64,000 bases of DNA from Glaciihabitans sp. (GTDB taxonomy: Bacteria; Actinomycetota; Actinomycetes; Actinomycetales; Microbacteriaceae). Shown here piece by piece: positions 43,486-52,405 of the stretch; position 1 is the first letter of the stretch; each line of letters opens with the position of its first letter. Below the pieces are notes generated by a model, which was not told the DNA's origin, did no database searches, and worked only from the letters and a program-made list of their open reading frames with translations. Position numbers and translations under genes: made by a program. The DNA lies in the NCBI GenBank assembly GCA_025464095.1, contig JAODMF010000020.1, positions 1 to 64,000 of the forward strand. The letters run 5' to 3'.

Positions 43486-44078
43486 CAGAAGCACGTCTCC
43501 CCCTTGGTGAGCTGCACGTGCATCCCGGTGAGGGTGAACACCGATGCCTGCGTGCTCCACGCGGTCTGCTGCAGGTGGTCGATGGTCAGCGAGTCGGCAT
43601 CCTGCGCGAAGTCGCCCGCCGTGCCGTGCGCGTTGGTGTTCACCTTCGACGCGTCGACGCCGATCCGGATGTTGTTGAAGGTCGCGTCCCCCTTGAGGTC
43701 GGTCATGCCGATCTGCAGGTCCGTGGCGGACGCCGGGGCGCCCCCTCCGCCGGCGGTAATAAGGAGTCCGACTTTGCCGAGCGGCGTGTCCGTGATGACC
43801 GACTGGCACAGGTCGGCCAGCGTCGCGGAGTTGATGTTCGCGATCGATGCGGGGTGGTCCTTGCCAGCCGTGTCGACGGCCGTGCCCGCGTACTGCGAGA
43901 ACCCGGTGCCCTTCAGCTGCGACGCGCTGATCTGAAACTGGCTGCCCGAAACGGCGAACGAGACCGGCACCGCGCCGTTGGCAACACCGGCCATCAGTAC
44001 GGTGCTCACGACGGCAACCGGCACCGCCGCGAGCAGGATGCGACCGGCGTGGGTCAGCGTTGGGTTGCGGAACTTCAT
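43485..44078 (-). CDS. DUF6230 exported protein
   Basis: A 197-residue protein with a signal peptide (basic MKFRNPTLTHAGR, then LLAAVPVAVVSTVLMAGVAN, cleavage near NGA) and a beta-rich secreted domain. The AAGGAGG ribosome-binding site five bases before ATG 44078 is among the strongest in the window. Some databases label relatives cholesterol esterase, but no Ser-His-Asp hydrolase motif is visible here. It heads an operon with the DUF6114 and the third exported gene, which suggests a surface structure or layer. Confidence 0.85.
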   Translation of the reverse strand: MKFRNPTLTHAGRILLAAVPVAVVSTVLMAGVANGAVPVSFAVSGSQFQISASQLKGTGFSQYAGTAVDTAGKDHPASIANINSATLADLCQSVITDTPLGKVGLLITAGGGGAPASATDLQIGMTDLKGDATFNNIRIGVDASKVNTNAHGTAGDFAQDADSLTIDHLQQTAWSTQASVFTLTGMHVQLTKGETCF

Positions 44079-44291
44079 GAATCCTCCTTGATCCCAGACA
44101 AGGCGTTCTATGCCCGTCATTCGTAGAGACACCGGATCGAGCGAACTATGACGCCTCTTCGGGGGCCAATTTTCATCGCTGGGTGAAGCGCGGACCCCTG
44201 CCACAGGTTGCTCGACCTGTCCAGCCTGTGAAACCGGCCGCAAACTCGGTGAGCATGGTGGAGACGCACGCCGAGAAAGGGGAACCGCACG

Positions 44292-44798
44292 ATGACTCCT
44301 TTCCGCGCAACCGAAGCGGGTGCCATGCGGCGATTAGTCGCGGGCACGGCCGCGGGACTCCTCGCCACCGGCATCATGAGCGGCGTTTTCCTCGCCGCGC
44401 AGCGGCTGTCGCTCCTCGGCCGGCTGCCGCCGCGGATGATCGTGGAAAGACTGGCACCCGGGGTCGACGAAGCCACCGCGAAGCCGTTGGCGACGATCGC
44501 GCATTTCGCCTACGGCGCCTCCGCGGGTGCGGTCTTCGGCCTTCTCGCCCGGCGCGCCAAGGGCGGTGGGGTGCGGGGAGTCGCATGGGGTTGCGCCCTG
44601 TGGGCGGCCGGTTACGAGGGGTGGCTGCCGGCGATGCGCATCCTGCCGATGGCCCACGACGATGATCGGCGGCGAGCCGGCAGCATCCTCACGGCGCACC
44701 TCGTGTACGGACTGGTGCTCGGAAGCAGCTACCGGCGCGCCCTGGTGCGGGTCCAGCGAGTCAGGATTCCGCGCCGGGGAATTCCGGGTCGGTCCTGA
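44292..44798 (+). CDS. Membrane protein of DUF1440/DUF6789 type
   Basis: A 168-residue protein with about four hydrophobic helices: LVAGTAAGLLATGIMSGVFL, IAHFAYGASAGAVFGLLARR, GVAWGCALWAAGYEGWLPAM and ILTAHLVYGLVLGSSYRR. AAAGGGG precedes the ATG. Relatives are unnamed membrane proteins. It is convergent with the CDGSH gene and its last 38 bases overlap that gene. The 213-base gap upstream holds only the short repeat CAGGT-TGCTCG-ACCTG. Confidence 0.7.
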   Translation: MTPFRATEAGAMRRLVAGTAAGLLATGIMSGVFLAAQRLSLLGRLPPRMIVERLAPGVDEATAKPLATIAHFAYGASAGAVFGLLARRAKGGGVRGVAWGCALWAAGYEGWLPAMRILPMAHDDDRRRAGSILTAHLVYGLVLGSSYRRALVRVQRVRIPRRGIPGRS

Positions 44799-44991
44799 AG
44801 CCGATCAGCTTGTGGGTGCCGTCGCAGAACGGCTTGATGGACGAGACCCCGCAGCGGCACAGCGCGACGGTTCGACGATCGGGAGTGATTTCCTCGCCAT
44901 CGGCGTCGACGAGCTGGAAGGGTCCGCGAATCAACAGGGGCCCATTGGTGCACGGCGTGATCGATGCGACGTTCTCCCGTTCCTCAGGCAT
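44761..44991 (-). CDS. CDGSH iron-sulfur domain protein
   Basis: A 76-residue protein binding a redox-active 2Fe-2S cluster through three Cys and one His: CRCGVSSIKPFCDGTH at about residues 45-60. Beta strands before it (NGPLLIRGPFQLVDADGEE) match small bacterial mitoNEET-like proteins. The start overlaps the glycosyltransferase stop by eight bases, so it is translated with that gene and the iron enzyme upstream. It may transfer electrons or a cluster to the iron enzyme. Confidence 0.92.
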   Translation of the reverse strand: MPEERENVASITPCTNGPLLIRGPFQLVDADGEEITPDRRTVALCRCGVSSIKPFCDGTHKLIGFRTDPEFPGAES

Positions 44992-45952
44992 GATTTCCTC
45001 TCGCACGCGCCAGCGAACGCGTCGAGTTTGCCGCGCGTCGCATCCGATTTCCCCGGTACAACACTCCCCCGCGGGCGCGGGCGGCGAGGGCCAGCCACGC
45101 GCACACGCCGCGCTCCAGAACCCACAACGGTGCCCACAGGGCGGTCGACGCGGGGAACACCGCTGACCCTCCCGCCCGCCGGCGCCCCTTCTCGGCCACC
45201 GCAACAATGGCCGCCGCCATGACCAGGGTGCGGGCCGGTCGCCTGCTCGCCCAGAAGACCAGCGGCACGATGCTGAGCTCAACCGCCAGCCTCGCGGGCT
45301 GGGCGAAGCTGTCATACGCCTGCCTCACCCGCTGCGACAGGAACGCACGGATCGTGGGCGCACGGCGCGCGATATAGAGGTCGTCGGCGCGAGATTCGAT
45401 CCCACCGGCCGCGGTCACGGTTCGGATCAGCTCGAGGTTCTCGAAGAGAACGTCGCCGTCGTAACCGGCCGCAAGGCGAGAGGTGCGAACACCCAGCGTG
45501 CCAGGGAAGTCGGATGAGAACGCCCGGTTCAGAAGTGTCCTCCCCGTGTCCCACCGCGCGTGCCATGGCAGCGTCGAAAAGTAGTTCTGCGGACGAACCA
45601 GGTCCGCGCTCTCCAGTCGCAGCGCGACATCCGCAAGACCCTCAGCCGTGTATCGCACGTCGTCGTCGGCGATGATCACTCGATCGTGCCTGCAGAGCGG
45701 CGCGGCGGTGAGGACGGCCGCGGCCTTTCCGTTCGAGCCCAGCGACCAGTCCGGCGTGATGATCCGCACCCCCGCTGGCAGCACTCGGGCGTGGGTGCTG
45801 CGCAGCGGTTCCGGCGATCCGTCGACTACCGTGACATCCACTTCGCCGATGAGCTGCTCAAGGTAGACGGCGAGCCCGAGGAGGTCGTCGTCGTTGTTCC
45901 AGCGCAGCGGCAGGATGTACTCGACGCTGAGGCGGGGGCGGGGAGCCGTCAC
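44984..45952 (-). CDS. Family 2 glycosyltransferase, membrane-associated
   Basis: A 322-residue GT-A-fold transferase. SVEYILPLRWNNDDDLLGL is the start of the nucleotide-binding strand, SNGKAAAVLTAAP the second block, VIIADDDVRYT the metal-binding DxD, and RPQNYF the acceptor region. Hydrophobic helices at residues about 230-290 should anchor it. The start is GTG at 45952, which overlaps the upstream stop as GTGA; an earlier GTG is possible. It lies between the iron enzyme and CDGSH genes, an odd position for a glycosyltransferase. Confidence 0.85.
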   Translation of the reverse strand: MTAPRPRLSVEYILPLRWNNDDDLLGLAVYLEQLIGEVDVTVVDGSPEPLRSTHARVLPAGVRIITPDWSLGSNGKAAAVLTAAPLCRHDRVIIADDDVRYTAEGLADVALRLESADLVRPQNYFSTLPWHARWDTGRTLLNRAFSSDFPGTLGVRTSRLAAGYDGDVLFENLELIRTVTAAGGIESRADDLYIARRAPTIRAFLSQRVRQAYDSFAQPARLAVELSIVPLVFWASRRPARTLVMAAAIVAVAEKGRRRAGGSAVFPASTALWAPLWVLERGVCAWLALAARARGGVLYRGNRMRRAANSTRSLARARGNHA

Positions 45953-47022
45953 AGCCGGTGCAACAGGGACGTTTCGCCGTGTGACCAGCACTCGAGCATG
46001 TGCTGCCCAACCCGACCGTCGACGTACAGGCAGGCCGCGGCGCCAAAGAGGATGTCGAGCAGCAGCTCGGGTTCGTCCTCGGCGAGCGCGCCAGCCAAGT
46101 CTCGTCCCGCGATCTGCTCGTGCACAGCATCGGCCTCGACGTGCTCATCGAAGTACCAGGTCACATCCGGCCCGTGCCCCAGTCGTCGAAAGCCGTTGCC
46201 GTACTGCCGGTTCGGAATCGACGAGGTCATCTCGAAGGCCGCGAGGTGGCCGGCAATCGCGCCACGCAGCCTGCGGTGCAGGCCGAACATCGACATCATG
46301 TTCATCGACGCGAGGGTGATGGCGGGCACGCTGTTGAGGTAAGCGCCGTATGTGGGGTCGAGACCCATGCCCTTCATCGTGCCGGCGAAGATCGTCGCGT
46401 GCATCCGCTCCGGTCGCCCGGCTCCGTATTCGTCAGACTGGATTTCGACGAGCGCGACCTTTGCCCGCCCGTGCAGCCGGGGGATCGCCCACGAGTGCGG
46501 GTCCGCCTCCTTCAGCGTGTAGATCGAGCGGTGAACCAGGAACTCGCGGAGCTGGTCGTCTGTCGCCTTCTTGGCGATCCACCGGGACAGGCTCGGTCCG
46601 GATGTCTCCGCCGTCATCTCGAACAGGAGCTCCGCAACGGCAGAACCGCTCGTGGGCAACCTGCCGGGCAAGGGGACGCGCGAGCGCAGCCCCGGCTCGA
46701 AATCCTCCTCGATGAGGGCCCTCGTGCGGAGGAGCCCCGGATGCCATTCCCACTCGCCCCGCACGTACGTCGCCGGCCCGTAGTGCAGGGAGTAAAGCAC
46801 GAAGAGTGCGAGCTGAAGGTCCTCATCGGTGAGGATGTCGGTGCTGGTGGTCAGCGCCGCAACCACCTCCGCGTTGAGGAGCAGCAGGTCGGAGTCGACG
46901 TTTTCCGAAGGCGGGTCAGAAAGCATCCCGAGAAGGTGTGCCGAGACGGGACCCCGGGGCTCGGGCGCCGTGCCGACCAGGTCGCCCGCGTTCGCGAGGC
47001 TCTGGGGGGAGTCGAATTTCAT
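45949..47022 (-). CDS. Iron-containing redox enzyme, haem-oxygenase-fold (Haem_oxygenas_2)
   Basis: A 357-residue, mostly helical protein of the diiron HDO-like family. Likely metal ligands are in GEWEWHPGLL (Glu, His), VALVEIQSDEYGAGRPERMH (Glu, Asp-Glu, His) and YFDEHVEADAVHEQI (Asp-Glu-His and His), the typical spaced Glu/His/Asp set. Family members oxidise or cleave fatty, amino or nitro compounds; the substrate here is unknown. It is first in a three-gene overlapping operon with a glycosyltransferase and a CDGSH protein. The ATG is at 47022. Confidence 0.88.
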   Translation of the reverse strand: MKFDSPQSLANAGDLVGTAPEPRGPVSAHLLGMLSDPPSENVDSDLLLLNAEVVAALTTSTDILTDEDLQLALFVLYSLHYGPATYVRGEWEWHPGLLRTRALIEEDFEPGLRSRVPLPGRLPTSGSAVAELLFEMTAETSGPSLSRWIAKKATDDQLREFLVHRSIYTLKEADPHSWAIPRLHGRAKVALVEIQSDEYGAGRPERMHATIFAGTMKGMGLDPTYGAYLNSVPAITLASMNMMSMFGLHRRLRGAIAGHLAAFEMTSSIPNRQYGNGFRRLGHGPDVTWYFDEHVEADAVHEQIAGRDLAGALAEDEPELLLDILFGAAACLYVDGRVGQHMLECWSHGETSLLHRL

Positions 47023-47102
47023 GCACTCCAGACCAGCACGCTAATGCCGGATGCCACAGGGCTTGATAACTACGACTATCGCTGAAACGGTATGCCCCGT
47101 TG

Positions 47103-47807
47103 TTATCGCTCCAGGCGAGCGACGTAGACGGTATTGGACGAGGTACCGCCGGTCAGGGCGTTGGCAAAGTCGACGATGTGGGCGGCCGGCGCGACAAACA
47201 CCTTCGCCAGCCGGCCCAGGAATTCGTCGTCGGGCGGGTCATCCGACCACAGCGCGAACACGCCCCGGTCGCTCAGGTGCGCGGCAAGGGCGCGAAGCCC
47301 GGCTACTTCGTACAGGTCCGCGTGGCTGGGGTCGAGCTGGTGCCTGGGCGAGTGGTCGACGTCGAGGAGGATCGCGTCGTAGCGGCGGCCATCCACGGGT
47401 GGACGACGCATGACGGCAAAGAAGTCGTCCCGCACGAGCCGGGTGCGCGCATCCCGCGTGAGCTCGGCCGAGACGGGAAGGAGACCGCGCTCGTGCCAGT
47501 CGATGACCGCTGGCAGCGCATCCACGACGGTCATCCGGCCGACTCGAGGGTCGCGCAGGGCGGCCACGGCCGTGTAGCCGAGCCCCAGTCCGCCCACGAG
47601 AACCGCGAGGTCGGTGCCATCGGCCGCGGCCAGTCCAAGGTTGGCGAGCTCCTCTTCCGCGACGGTGAACAGGCTCGACATGAGAAACTCGTCGCCGAGC
47701 TTGACTTCGAAAATCTCGACACCAAGCGACGGCTCCGTGCGCCGCCGCAGGGTCAGGTCGCCCATCGGCGTCTGCTGCCAGTCGAGTTCTTCAAATCTCG
47801 CGCTCAT
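47103..47807 (-). CDS. Spermidine-synthase-like methyltransferase-fold protein
   Basis: A 234-residue Rossmann-fold protein like spermidine synthase but shorter. AVLVGGLGLGYTAVAALRD is the nucleotide-binding glycine-rich loop, RMTVVDALPAVIDWH the acidic strand end, and YDAILLDVDHSP the third motif. The usual Asp of the aminopropyl donor site is replaced by the VDH context, so true polyamine synthesis is uncertain. ATG 47807 is preferred for the GGGAAGA before it. It follows the sulfatase by 37 bases. Confidence 0.8.
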   Translation of the reverse strand: MSARFEELDWQQTPMGDLTLRRRTEPSLGVEIFEVKLGDEFLMSSLFTVAEEELANLGLAAADGTDLAVLVGGLGLGYTAVAALRDPRVGRMTVVDALPAVIDWHERGLLPVSAELTRDARTRLVRDDFFAVMRRPPVDGRRYDAILLDVDHSPRHQLDPSHADLYEVAGLRALAAHLSDRGVFALWSDDPPDDEFLGRLAKVFVAPAAHIVDFANALTGGTSSNTVYVARLER

Positions 47808-47844
47808 GCGTCTTCCCTGGGTCACCGCCGTGATCCGCGCGGAT

Positions 47845-49248
47845 TCACCGGGTCAGCTTGCGTCCCGACTCTAGCTGGTGCCTCATCCACGCATTCCCCA
47901 CGAGGGAGTCGTTGTCAGTCGTCAGTTGTTGAAGCAACTGCAGCCGCAGGTCGGCCAGGATCGTGGTCACGTTCTCATCCGCGATCCGGTTGACTATCTC
48001 GCCCGGATCCGCCTGCAGGTCATAGAGTTCGTCGGTATCCGTCAGGTTCCAGACGTACTTCCACGTGCGCGTGCGGATCATCCGCTGGCTGTACAAGCCG
48101 AACTGCTGGCCGTTGTAGGACGAGACGACGAACTCGCGATCTGCAACCGCATCCGCAGGCGTCAGCTCGTCTTCTCCCGCCTCAAACAGGTTCGCGCCGT
48201 GTGCCTCCGCCGGCCCCTGCACTCCCACCATTGACGCGATGGTGGGAGGCAGATCGAGCGTGTTGTACGTGAAGCTGTCGCTGGCTGAGCCCGCACTGAT
48301 GTGTCCCGGCCACCGCATGATGAGGGGCACCCTCACCACGTCGTCGTACATGACGTAGTGCTTGTCCATCATGCCGTGCGCTCCGCCCATGTCACCGTGG
48401 TCGGTCGTGTAGACGACCAGGGTGTCGTCGGCCTGGCCTGCGTCGTCGATCGCCTGAAGCACGCGCCCGATGGCGTCGTCCATCTGGGTGATTGCGGCGT
48501 AATACCGCGCAACCGTCGGCGCCCAGTCCTCCCACGTGTAGTCCTCTACACCCCAGTTCACCAGCTGCTGGCGCTGGATGTAGGGCTTACCTTCCAGAGG
48601 ATCATGAAAGTTGCGCCACTGCGGAATGCGGTCCGGCTGGTAAAGGTCGGCGAACTCGGCCGTCGGCTCGCACGGAAGGTGCGGCTCGAGAAAGTCGAGT
48701 CGCGCGTGCCACGGGGTGCCCTTGCCCGACTGCTCTCGGATGAACGCGGACGTCCTGTCCGCGAGCCAGTGCGTGCGGCTGTCGGCGGTGGGCACCGGAT
48801 CGATCGCACCGAACCAGTCGGCCGTGGCTGGCGAGTCGGGGTACCGCTCCTGGCGCCACGCCGCGTAGTCCTCTAGTTGCACCCACTCGTCGTATCCGAA
48901 GTCGGTCGGACCATGGTCCGGATTGACGTGCCACTTGCCCACATACTGGCTCGCATATCCCGCCTCCTGCAGTTCACGCGGCCAGGAGTACTCGGCGGGA
49001 TCCAGCGCGGGGATGCGGGACCCGAGGTCGTAGTTCCACAACCCGCCATGCGTCTCTGGCCGACGACCGGTGAGGAGCGACTGCCGCGCCGGCGTGCACA
49101 GGGGAATGGGCGTGTAGGCCTGGTCGAACCACATCCCCTGTGCAGCGAGCCGGTCGAGATGGGGCGTCTTCACCGGGTAGTCCCCGGCGGCCCCGACGCA
49201 GTCCAGTCGGTGCTGGTCCGAGACGATAAGCAGGATGTTTGGCCTCAC
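47845..49248 (-). CDS. Cytosolic sulfatase (formylglycine type)
   Basis: A 467-residue alkaline-phosphatase-superfamily sulfatase. NILLIVSDQHRLD holds the metal-binding Asp, IPLCTPARQSLLTGRRPE the CxPxR motif whose Cys becomes formylglycine, and VVYTTDHGDMGGAHGMMDK the second metal site. No signal peptide is present. The start is GTG overlapping the transporter stop (GTGA). The formylglycine-generating enzyme gene lies at 52402, in the divergent transcription unit. The likely substrate is a sulfated sugar, steroid or choline ester imported by the MFS protein. Confidence 0.92.
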   Translation of the reverse strand: MRPNILLIVSDQHRLDCVGAAGDYPVKTPHLDRLAAQGMWFDQAYTPIPLCTPARQSLLTGRRPETHGGLWNYDLGSRIPALDPAEYSWPRELQEAGYASQYVGKWHVNPDHGPTDFGYDEWVQLEDYAAWRQERYPDSPATADWFGAIDPVPTADSRTHWLADRTSAFIREQSGKGTPWHARLDFLEPHLPCEPTAEFADLYQPDRIPQWRNFHDPLEGKPYIQRQQLVNWGVEDYTWEDWAPTVARYYAAITQMDDAIGRVLQAIDDAGQADDTLVVYTTDHGDMGGAHGMMDKHYVMYDDVVRVPLIMRWPGHISAGSASDSFTYNTLDLPPTIASMVGVQGPAEAHGANLFEAGEDELTPADAVADREFVVSSYNGQQFGLYSQRMIRTRTWKYVWNLTDTDELYDLQADPGEIVNRIADENVTTILADLRLQLLQQLTTDNDSLVGNAWMRHQLESGRKLTR

Positions 49249-50513
49249 GCGCGCTCGGCCTCAATCTGCTCGAGGCTCTTGCCTGCCGTTTTCGGCATGA
49301 AGATCGCTCCGATGAGGCCGCTGATGATCAGGAAGATCGTGAGCAGCCATCCCAGGGTCGACACGCCAACCATGGCGATGACCGGCACGGCCAGGCTCCA
49401 GAAGAACAGCGCAATACGCACCGCCCCGTAGACCAGCCCCTGTGCTGTCGTGCGTACGCTCGTCGGGAACAGTTCACTCAGCCAGACGCGGATCATCGGG
49501 TACTGCGCCATTCCCTGCCCGACGCCGAAGAGCACCACGTTCGCAATGGCGATCGGCGTCGTGAGCGGGAAGAGGGCGAAGAGCAGGAAGGCGAGAGCCT
49601 GGAGACTGGCGCCGATCGTGAACATCACACGACGGTGGGTTCCATCGGCGAAGCGCATGAAGATGAACGCAACGGAAAGCAGTCCGCAGAGGAATCCGAG
49701 TCCCTGGATGGCGACCGAGCCCGCCTGACCCTGCACGCCGAGGGTGCTGAGCAGGTAGGGGAGGAACACGCCGTTGGTGCCGGCCGCGAGGTTCCAGAAC
49801 AGGAACACGCCACCGGTGAATGCGATTGCTTTTCCGCTCGAGCGCCGGAAAAGGTCACGGATGCTCGCGAGCGACAGAGGGTTCCCCGTCTGTCCCGCGA
49901 CCTTTTCCTTCCATCGCAGTGACTCCCCCATGCCGCGCCGGAACGCCCAGGTGACCAGCGAGAGCACGAAGAGGTGGGCGAAGATGATTCGAGGCCCCCA
50001 CTCGCCCAGCGGCGCGACGCCGATGGCGATGGCCAACACGACGACCGGCCCGAGGTTCCACAGGATGTTGGTGACACCCATCAGTTTGCTTCGCGACCGG
50101 GCGGGTGAACTCTCGCTGAGGAGCGCCCACGAGGTCGGGATGTCGATGCCGACGGCCAGTCCGACGATGATCGAGCCGATCATCAACATCGGAACCCCGT
50201 TGGCGAAAATCAGGAACAGGGTGCCGAAGGCGTAGAACAGCAGGTCGAACTGGTAGATGCGCTTGCGGCCGATCGCGTCTCCGAGGCGGCCACCGACGAT
50301 CGCGCCAATGCCTGCGGCAAGCGCGTTGGGTCCGAGAGCGGTGATCAGGCCCACTGTCGATGACTGAAGCGAGAACTGCGTCGTCCAGACCGCGAGCGAG
50401 GCACCGATGCCGACGATGGATCCGGCGTCGATGTAGTCGGCCATCGAGGTAAGGATCGCGAGTTTCCAGGGATTCCCCTGCTTCTCGATCGTTGCTTCTG
50501 CCTGGTTGGTCAT
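49245..50513 (-). CDS. MFS transporter, sugar/metabolite-H+ symporter type
   Basis: A 422-residue carrier with 12 predicted helices. GGRLGDAIGRKRIYQFD is the RxGRR-like motif after helix 2 typical of the sugar-porter family and its acid-transporting relatives. ATG 50513 is preferred to the GTG at 50522 because AAAGG is eight bases before it. It is coupled to the sulfatase by a 4-base overlap and so probably imports the sulfate ester. Tandem operator sites lie about 40-65 bases upstream. Confidence 0.9.
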   Translation of the reverse strand: MTNQAEATIEKQGNPWKLAILTSMADYIDAGSIVGIGASLAVWTTQFSLQSSTVGLITALGPNALAAGIGAIVGGRLGDAIGRKRIYQFDLLFYAFGTLFLIFANGVPMLMIGSIIVGLAVGIDIPTSWALLSESSPARSRSKLMGVTNILWNLGPVVVLAIAIGVAPLGEWGPRIIFAHLFVLSLVTWAFRRGMGESLRWKEKVAGQTGNPLSLASIRDLFRRSSGKAIAFTGGVFLFWNLAAGTNGVFLPYLLSTLGVQGQAGSVAIQGLGFLCGLLSVAFIFMRFADGTHRRVMFTIGASLQALAFLLFALFPLTTPIAIANVVLFGVGQGMAQYPMIRVWLSELFPTSVRTTAQGLVYGAVRIALFFWSLAVPVIAMVGVSTLGWLLTIFLIISGLIGAIFMPKTAGKSLEQIEAERA

Positions 50514-50552
50514 GCTGCACACCTTTGTGTCGAGGATAAATGAATGGAGTGA

Positions 50553-50576
50553 TGGATCGATCCATGGATCGATTCA
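50553..50576. promoter_or_regulatory. Two tandem 12-base LacI-type operators
   Basis: TGGATCGATCCA (50553-50564, perfect palindrome) is followed at once by TGGATCGATTCA (50565-50576, one mismatch). Together they form an 18-base palindrome centred on CCATGG. They lie between the divergent MFS-sulfatase operon and the lacI-type gene, the expected place for autoregulation and control of both sides. Confidence 0.65.
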
Positions 50577-50631
50577 TCGTAGACTAGAGAATGAAATCCG
50601 ATTCGTCAACGAAATGCGTATCCTGATGAAC

Positions 50632-51693
50632 ATGAGTGACGCCAGCAGCTCTCCGGGCCCGCGGGATCGGTCCGTCAAGATGCTGGATGTTGCTGCGGCC
50701 GCGGGGGTCTCGCGGTCCACGGTCTCGAACGTGATGCGGGGTCATGCGTCGGTCGCCGCGGATGTTCGAGCACGAGTGCTGGACGAGGCCGAACGGCTGG
50801 GGTACGTATACAACCGCGGCGCTGCTGGCTTGCGGATGCGGCAGTCCCACTTGGTCGGACTGGTTGTGCCTGACCTCGCCAACCCCTTCATCGGACAGGC
50901 GGTCCTCGGCATCCAGGAATCGCTGAGCGCCCGGGGTTACCTGGTGGTCGCCGCGAGCACGGGGGACCAACTCGATCGGCAGGCGATCGTGCTTCGAACT
51001 CTCGGCGAGCACCGGGTGGATGGCTTTCTGCTCATCCCCGCGATCGCATCGAACTCGGAGGGCCTGTTGACCGACCTGGGCGGCCTGCCCGCGGTGCTGG
51101 TAAACCGCGATGTCGAACAGGCCGACGTGGAGCACGTCGGTCCGGACGATCGGGCCGTTGGACGGCTGGGCGCCGACCACCTCATCAACGTTCACGGATG
51201 CGAAACGGTTGCTTACTTCGGCGGCCCCGCTTTGGCGTCGCCGCGAGTTCTCCGCGCCCGCGAATTCCGACGAGTCGCGGAGACCTCGGGCGCGACAGTT
51301 CTCGAAGACTGGTCGGCGCCGACCGAAGCCGCTTCCGGAGCGGCGTACGAGCGAGCGGTGCGATTGATTGCGACCGGATCCATTCCCCGCGGCATCCTGT
51401 GCCACACCGATGGAATCGCCTACGGCGTTCAGCGCGCCCTGCGCGAGGCGGGGATCTCCACCGATTGGTGCCGGGTCCTGGGAACGGACGACCTGCCGGA
51501 TTCGCCCTTCTCCAGCCCCTCGCTGAGCAGCATTTCCGTGGACGCGTTCGCGATCGGCCGGGTCGCCGGCGATCGGCTCCTGCGCCAACTCGGCGAGACG
51601 GTCGATGAGCTCGTTGTTCCCCAGCCACGGGTGGTTGGCCGCCAGTCCTGTGGCTGCGAGGCAGCCCCCGCAGCCGTGAAGGTGCGATCCTGA
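50632..51693 (+). CDS. LacI-family transcriptional regulator of the sulfatase locus
   Basis: A 353-residue repressor with the LacI helix-turn-helix MLDVAAAAGVSRSTVSNVM and hinge helix NRGAAGLRM, then a periplasmic-type ligand domain with GTDDLPDSPFSS. The start is uncertain: ATGs at 50614, 50626 and 50632 are in frame and none has a good ribosome-binding site; 50632 is chosen because LacI proteins rarely extend far before the DNA-binding domain. It is divergent from the MFS-sulfatase operon. Its stop overlaps the next ATG. Confidence 0.9.
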   Translation: MSDASSSPGPRDRSVKMLDVAAAAGVSRSTVSNVMRGHASVAADVRARVLDEAERLGYVYNRGAAGLRMRQSHLVGLVVPDLANPFIGQAVLGIQESLSARGYLVVAASTGDQLDRQAIVLRTLGEHRVDGFLLIPAIASNSEGLLTDLGGLPAVLVNRDVEQADVEHVGPDDRAVGRLGADHLINVHGCETVAYFGGPALASPRVLRAREFRRVAETSGATVLEDWSAPTEAASGAAYERAVRLIATGSIPRGILCHTDGIAYGVQRALREAGISTDWCRVLGTDDLPDSPFSSPSLSSISVDAFAIGRVAGDRLLRQLGETVDELVVPQPRVVGRQSCGCEAAPAAVKVRS

Positions 51694-52085
51694 TGGCCGA
51701 CGAAGCGCCGGGTGATGCTGTCGGCTACGCGAAAGACCGTTTTCCCCAGTCCGTCTTTGCCGGGGGCGACGAGCCGGACCCTCGGTTCAGCCTGGCGAAC
51801 GAGCGCACCTTTCTCGCGTGGATCCGCACGTCGCTGGCATTGCTGGCGGGAGGAGTTGCCGTGGCGGCGCTCCACCTGTCGATTCCCCTGCCGTTTCGCG
51901 CCGCCGCATCCCTGATCCTGGTCTTTCTCGGCGCGGGTGCGGCCACCAACGCCTGGCTGTCGTGGGCGAACACGGAACGCTCGCTTCGCCGTGGGCGGGC
52001 GCTGAGGGGGCCGACATTCGGCCTCGCCCTCACCGTGGGCATTCTCCTCGTGATCATCGTGCTGCTGATCGGGTCGCTGCTGTGA
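51693..52085 (+). CDS. DUF202 (YidH-type) membrane protein
   Basis: A 130-residue inner-membrane protein with three predicted helices. SLANERTFLAWIRTSLALLAGG is the YidH signature, followed by AAASLILVFLGAGAATNAWL and a last helix LALTVGILLVIIVLLIGSLL. It is coupled to the regulator by TGATG and to the next DUF202 gene by GTGA. Function unknown, though YidH/YidG pairs are common. Confidence 0.88.
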   Translation: MADEAPGDAVGYAKDRFPQSVFAGGDEPDPRFSLANERTFLAWIRTSLALLAGGVAVAALHLSIPLPFRAAASLILVFLGAGAATNAWLSWANTERSLRRGRALRGPTFGLALTVGILLVIIVLLIGSLL

Positions 52086-52405
52086 AGCCCAACGATGCCG
52101 GTCTTCAACTCGAGCGGACGCAACTCGCGTGGCGCCGAACCTGCCTGGCGCTCGCCGTGGCGGGAGCGCTGGCCGCGCGCTTCGGCGGGGACCTGGTTGG
52201 TCCGGTGAGCATCGTGTTCGGGGTTGGCTGCGTGGGAGCGGCGGCCGTCTCCGGTCTGCTGTCGGAACGGCGCTACCTCGCACTGCACGCGCGGTTCATG
52301 ACCTCGGTCGTAACCAGAAGCGCGGCACCGCATGTCTTTCTTGCTGTAGCCGCACTCGCGCTTTCGGTGCTGGGAGCTGCCTTCGTTCTTGCGGAGCTGA
52401 CGTGA
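52082..52405 (+). CDS. Second DUF202 membrane protein (YidG-type)
   Basis: A 107-residue protein starting GTG. LQLERTQLAWRRTCLALAVAG is the DUF202 signature, with three predicted helices in total. It is part of the tight operon lacI-DUF202-DUF202-formylglycine enzyme, each junction overlapping by 1-4 bases. The presence of this pair between a sulfatase regulator and the sulfatase activator is not explained by known biology. Confidence 0.85.
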   Translation: MKPNDAGLQLERTQLAWRRTCLALAVAGALAARFGGDLVGPVSIVFGVGCVGAAAVSGLLSERRYLALHARFMTSVVTRSAAPHVFLAVAALALSVLGAAFVLAELT

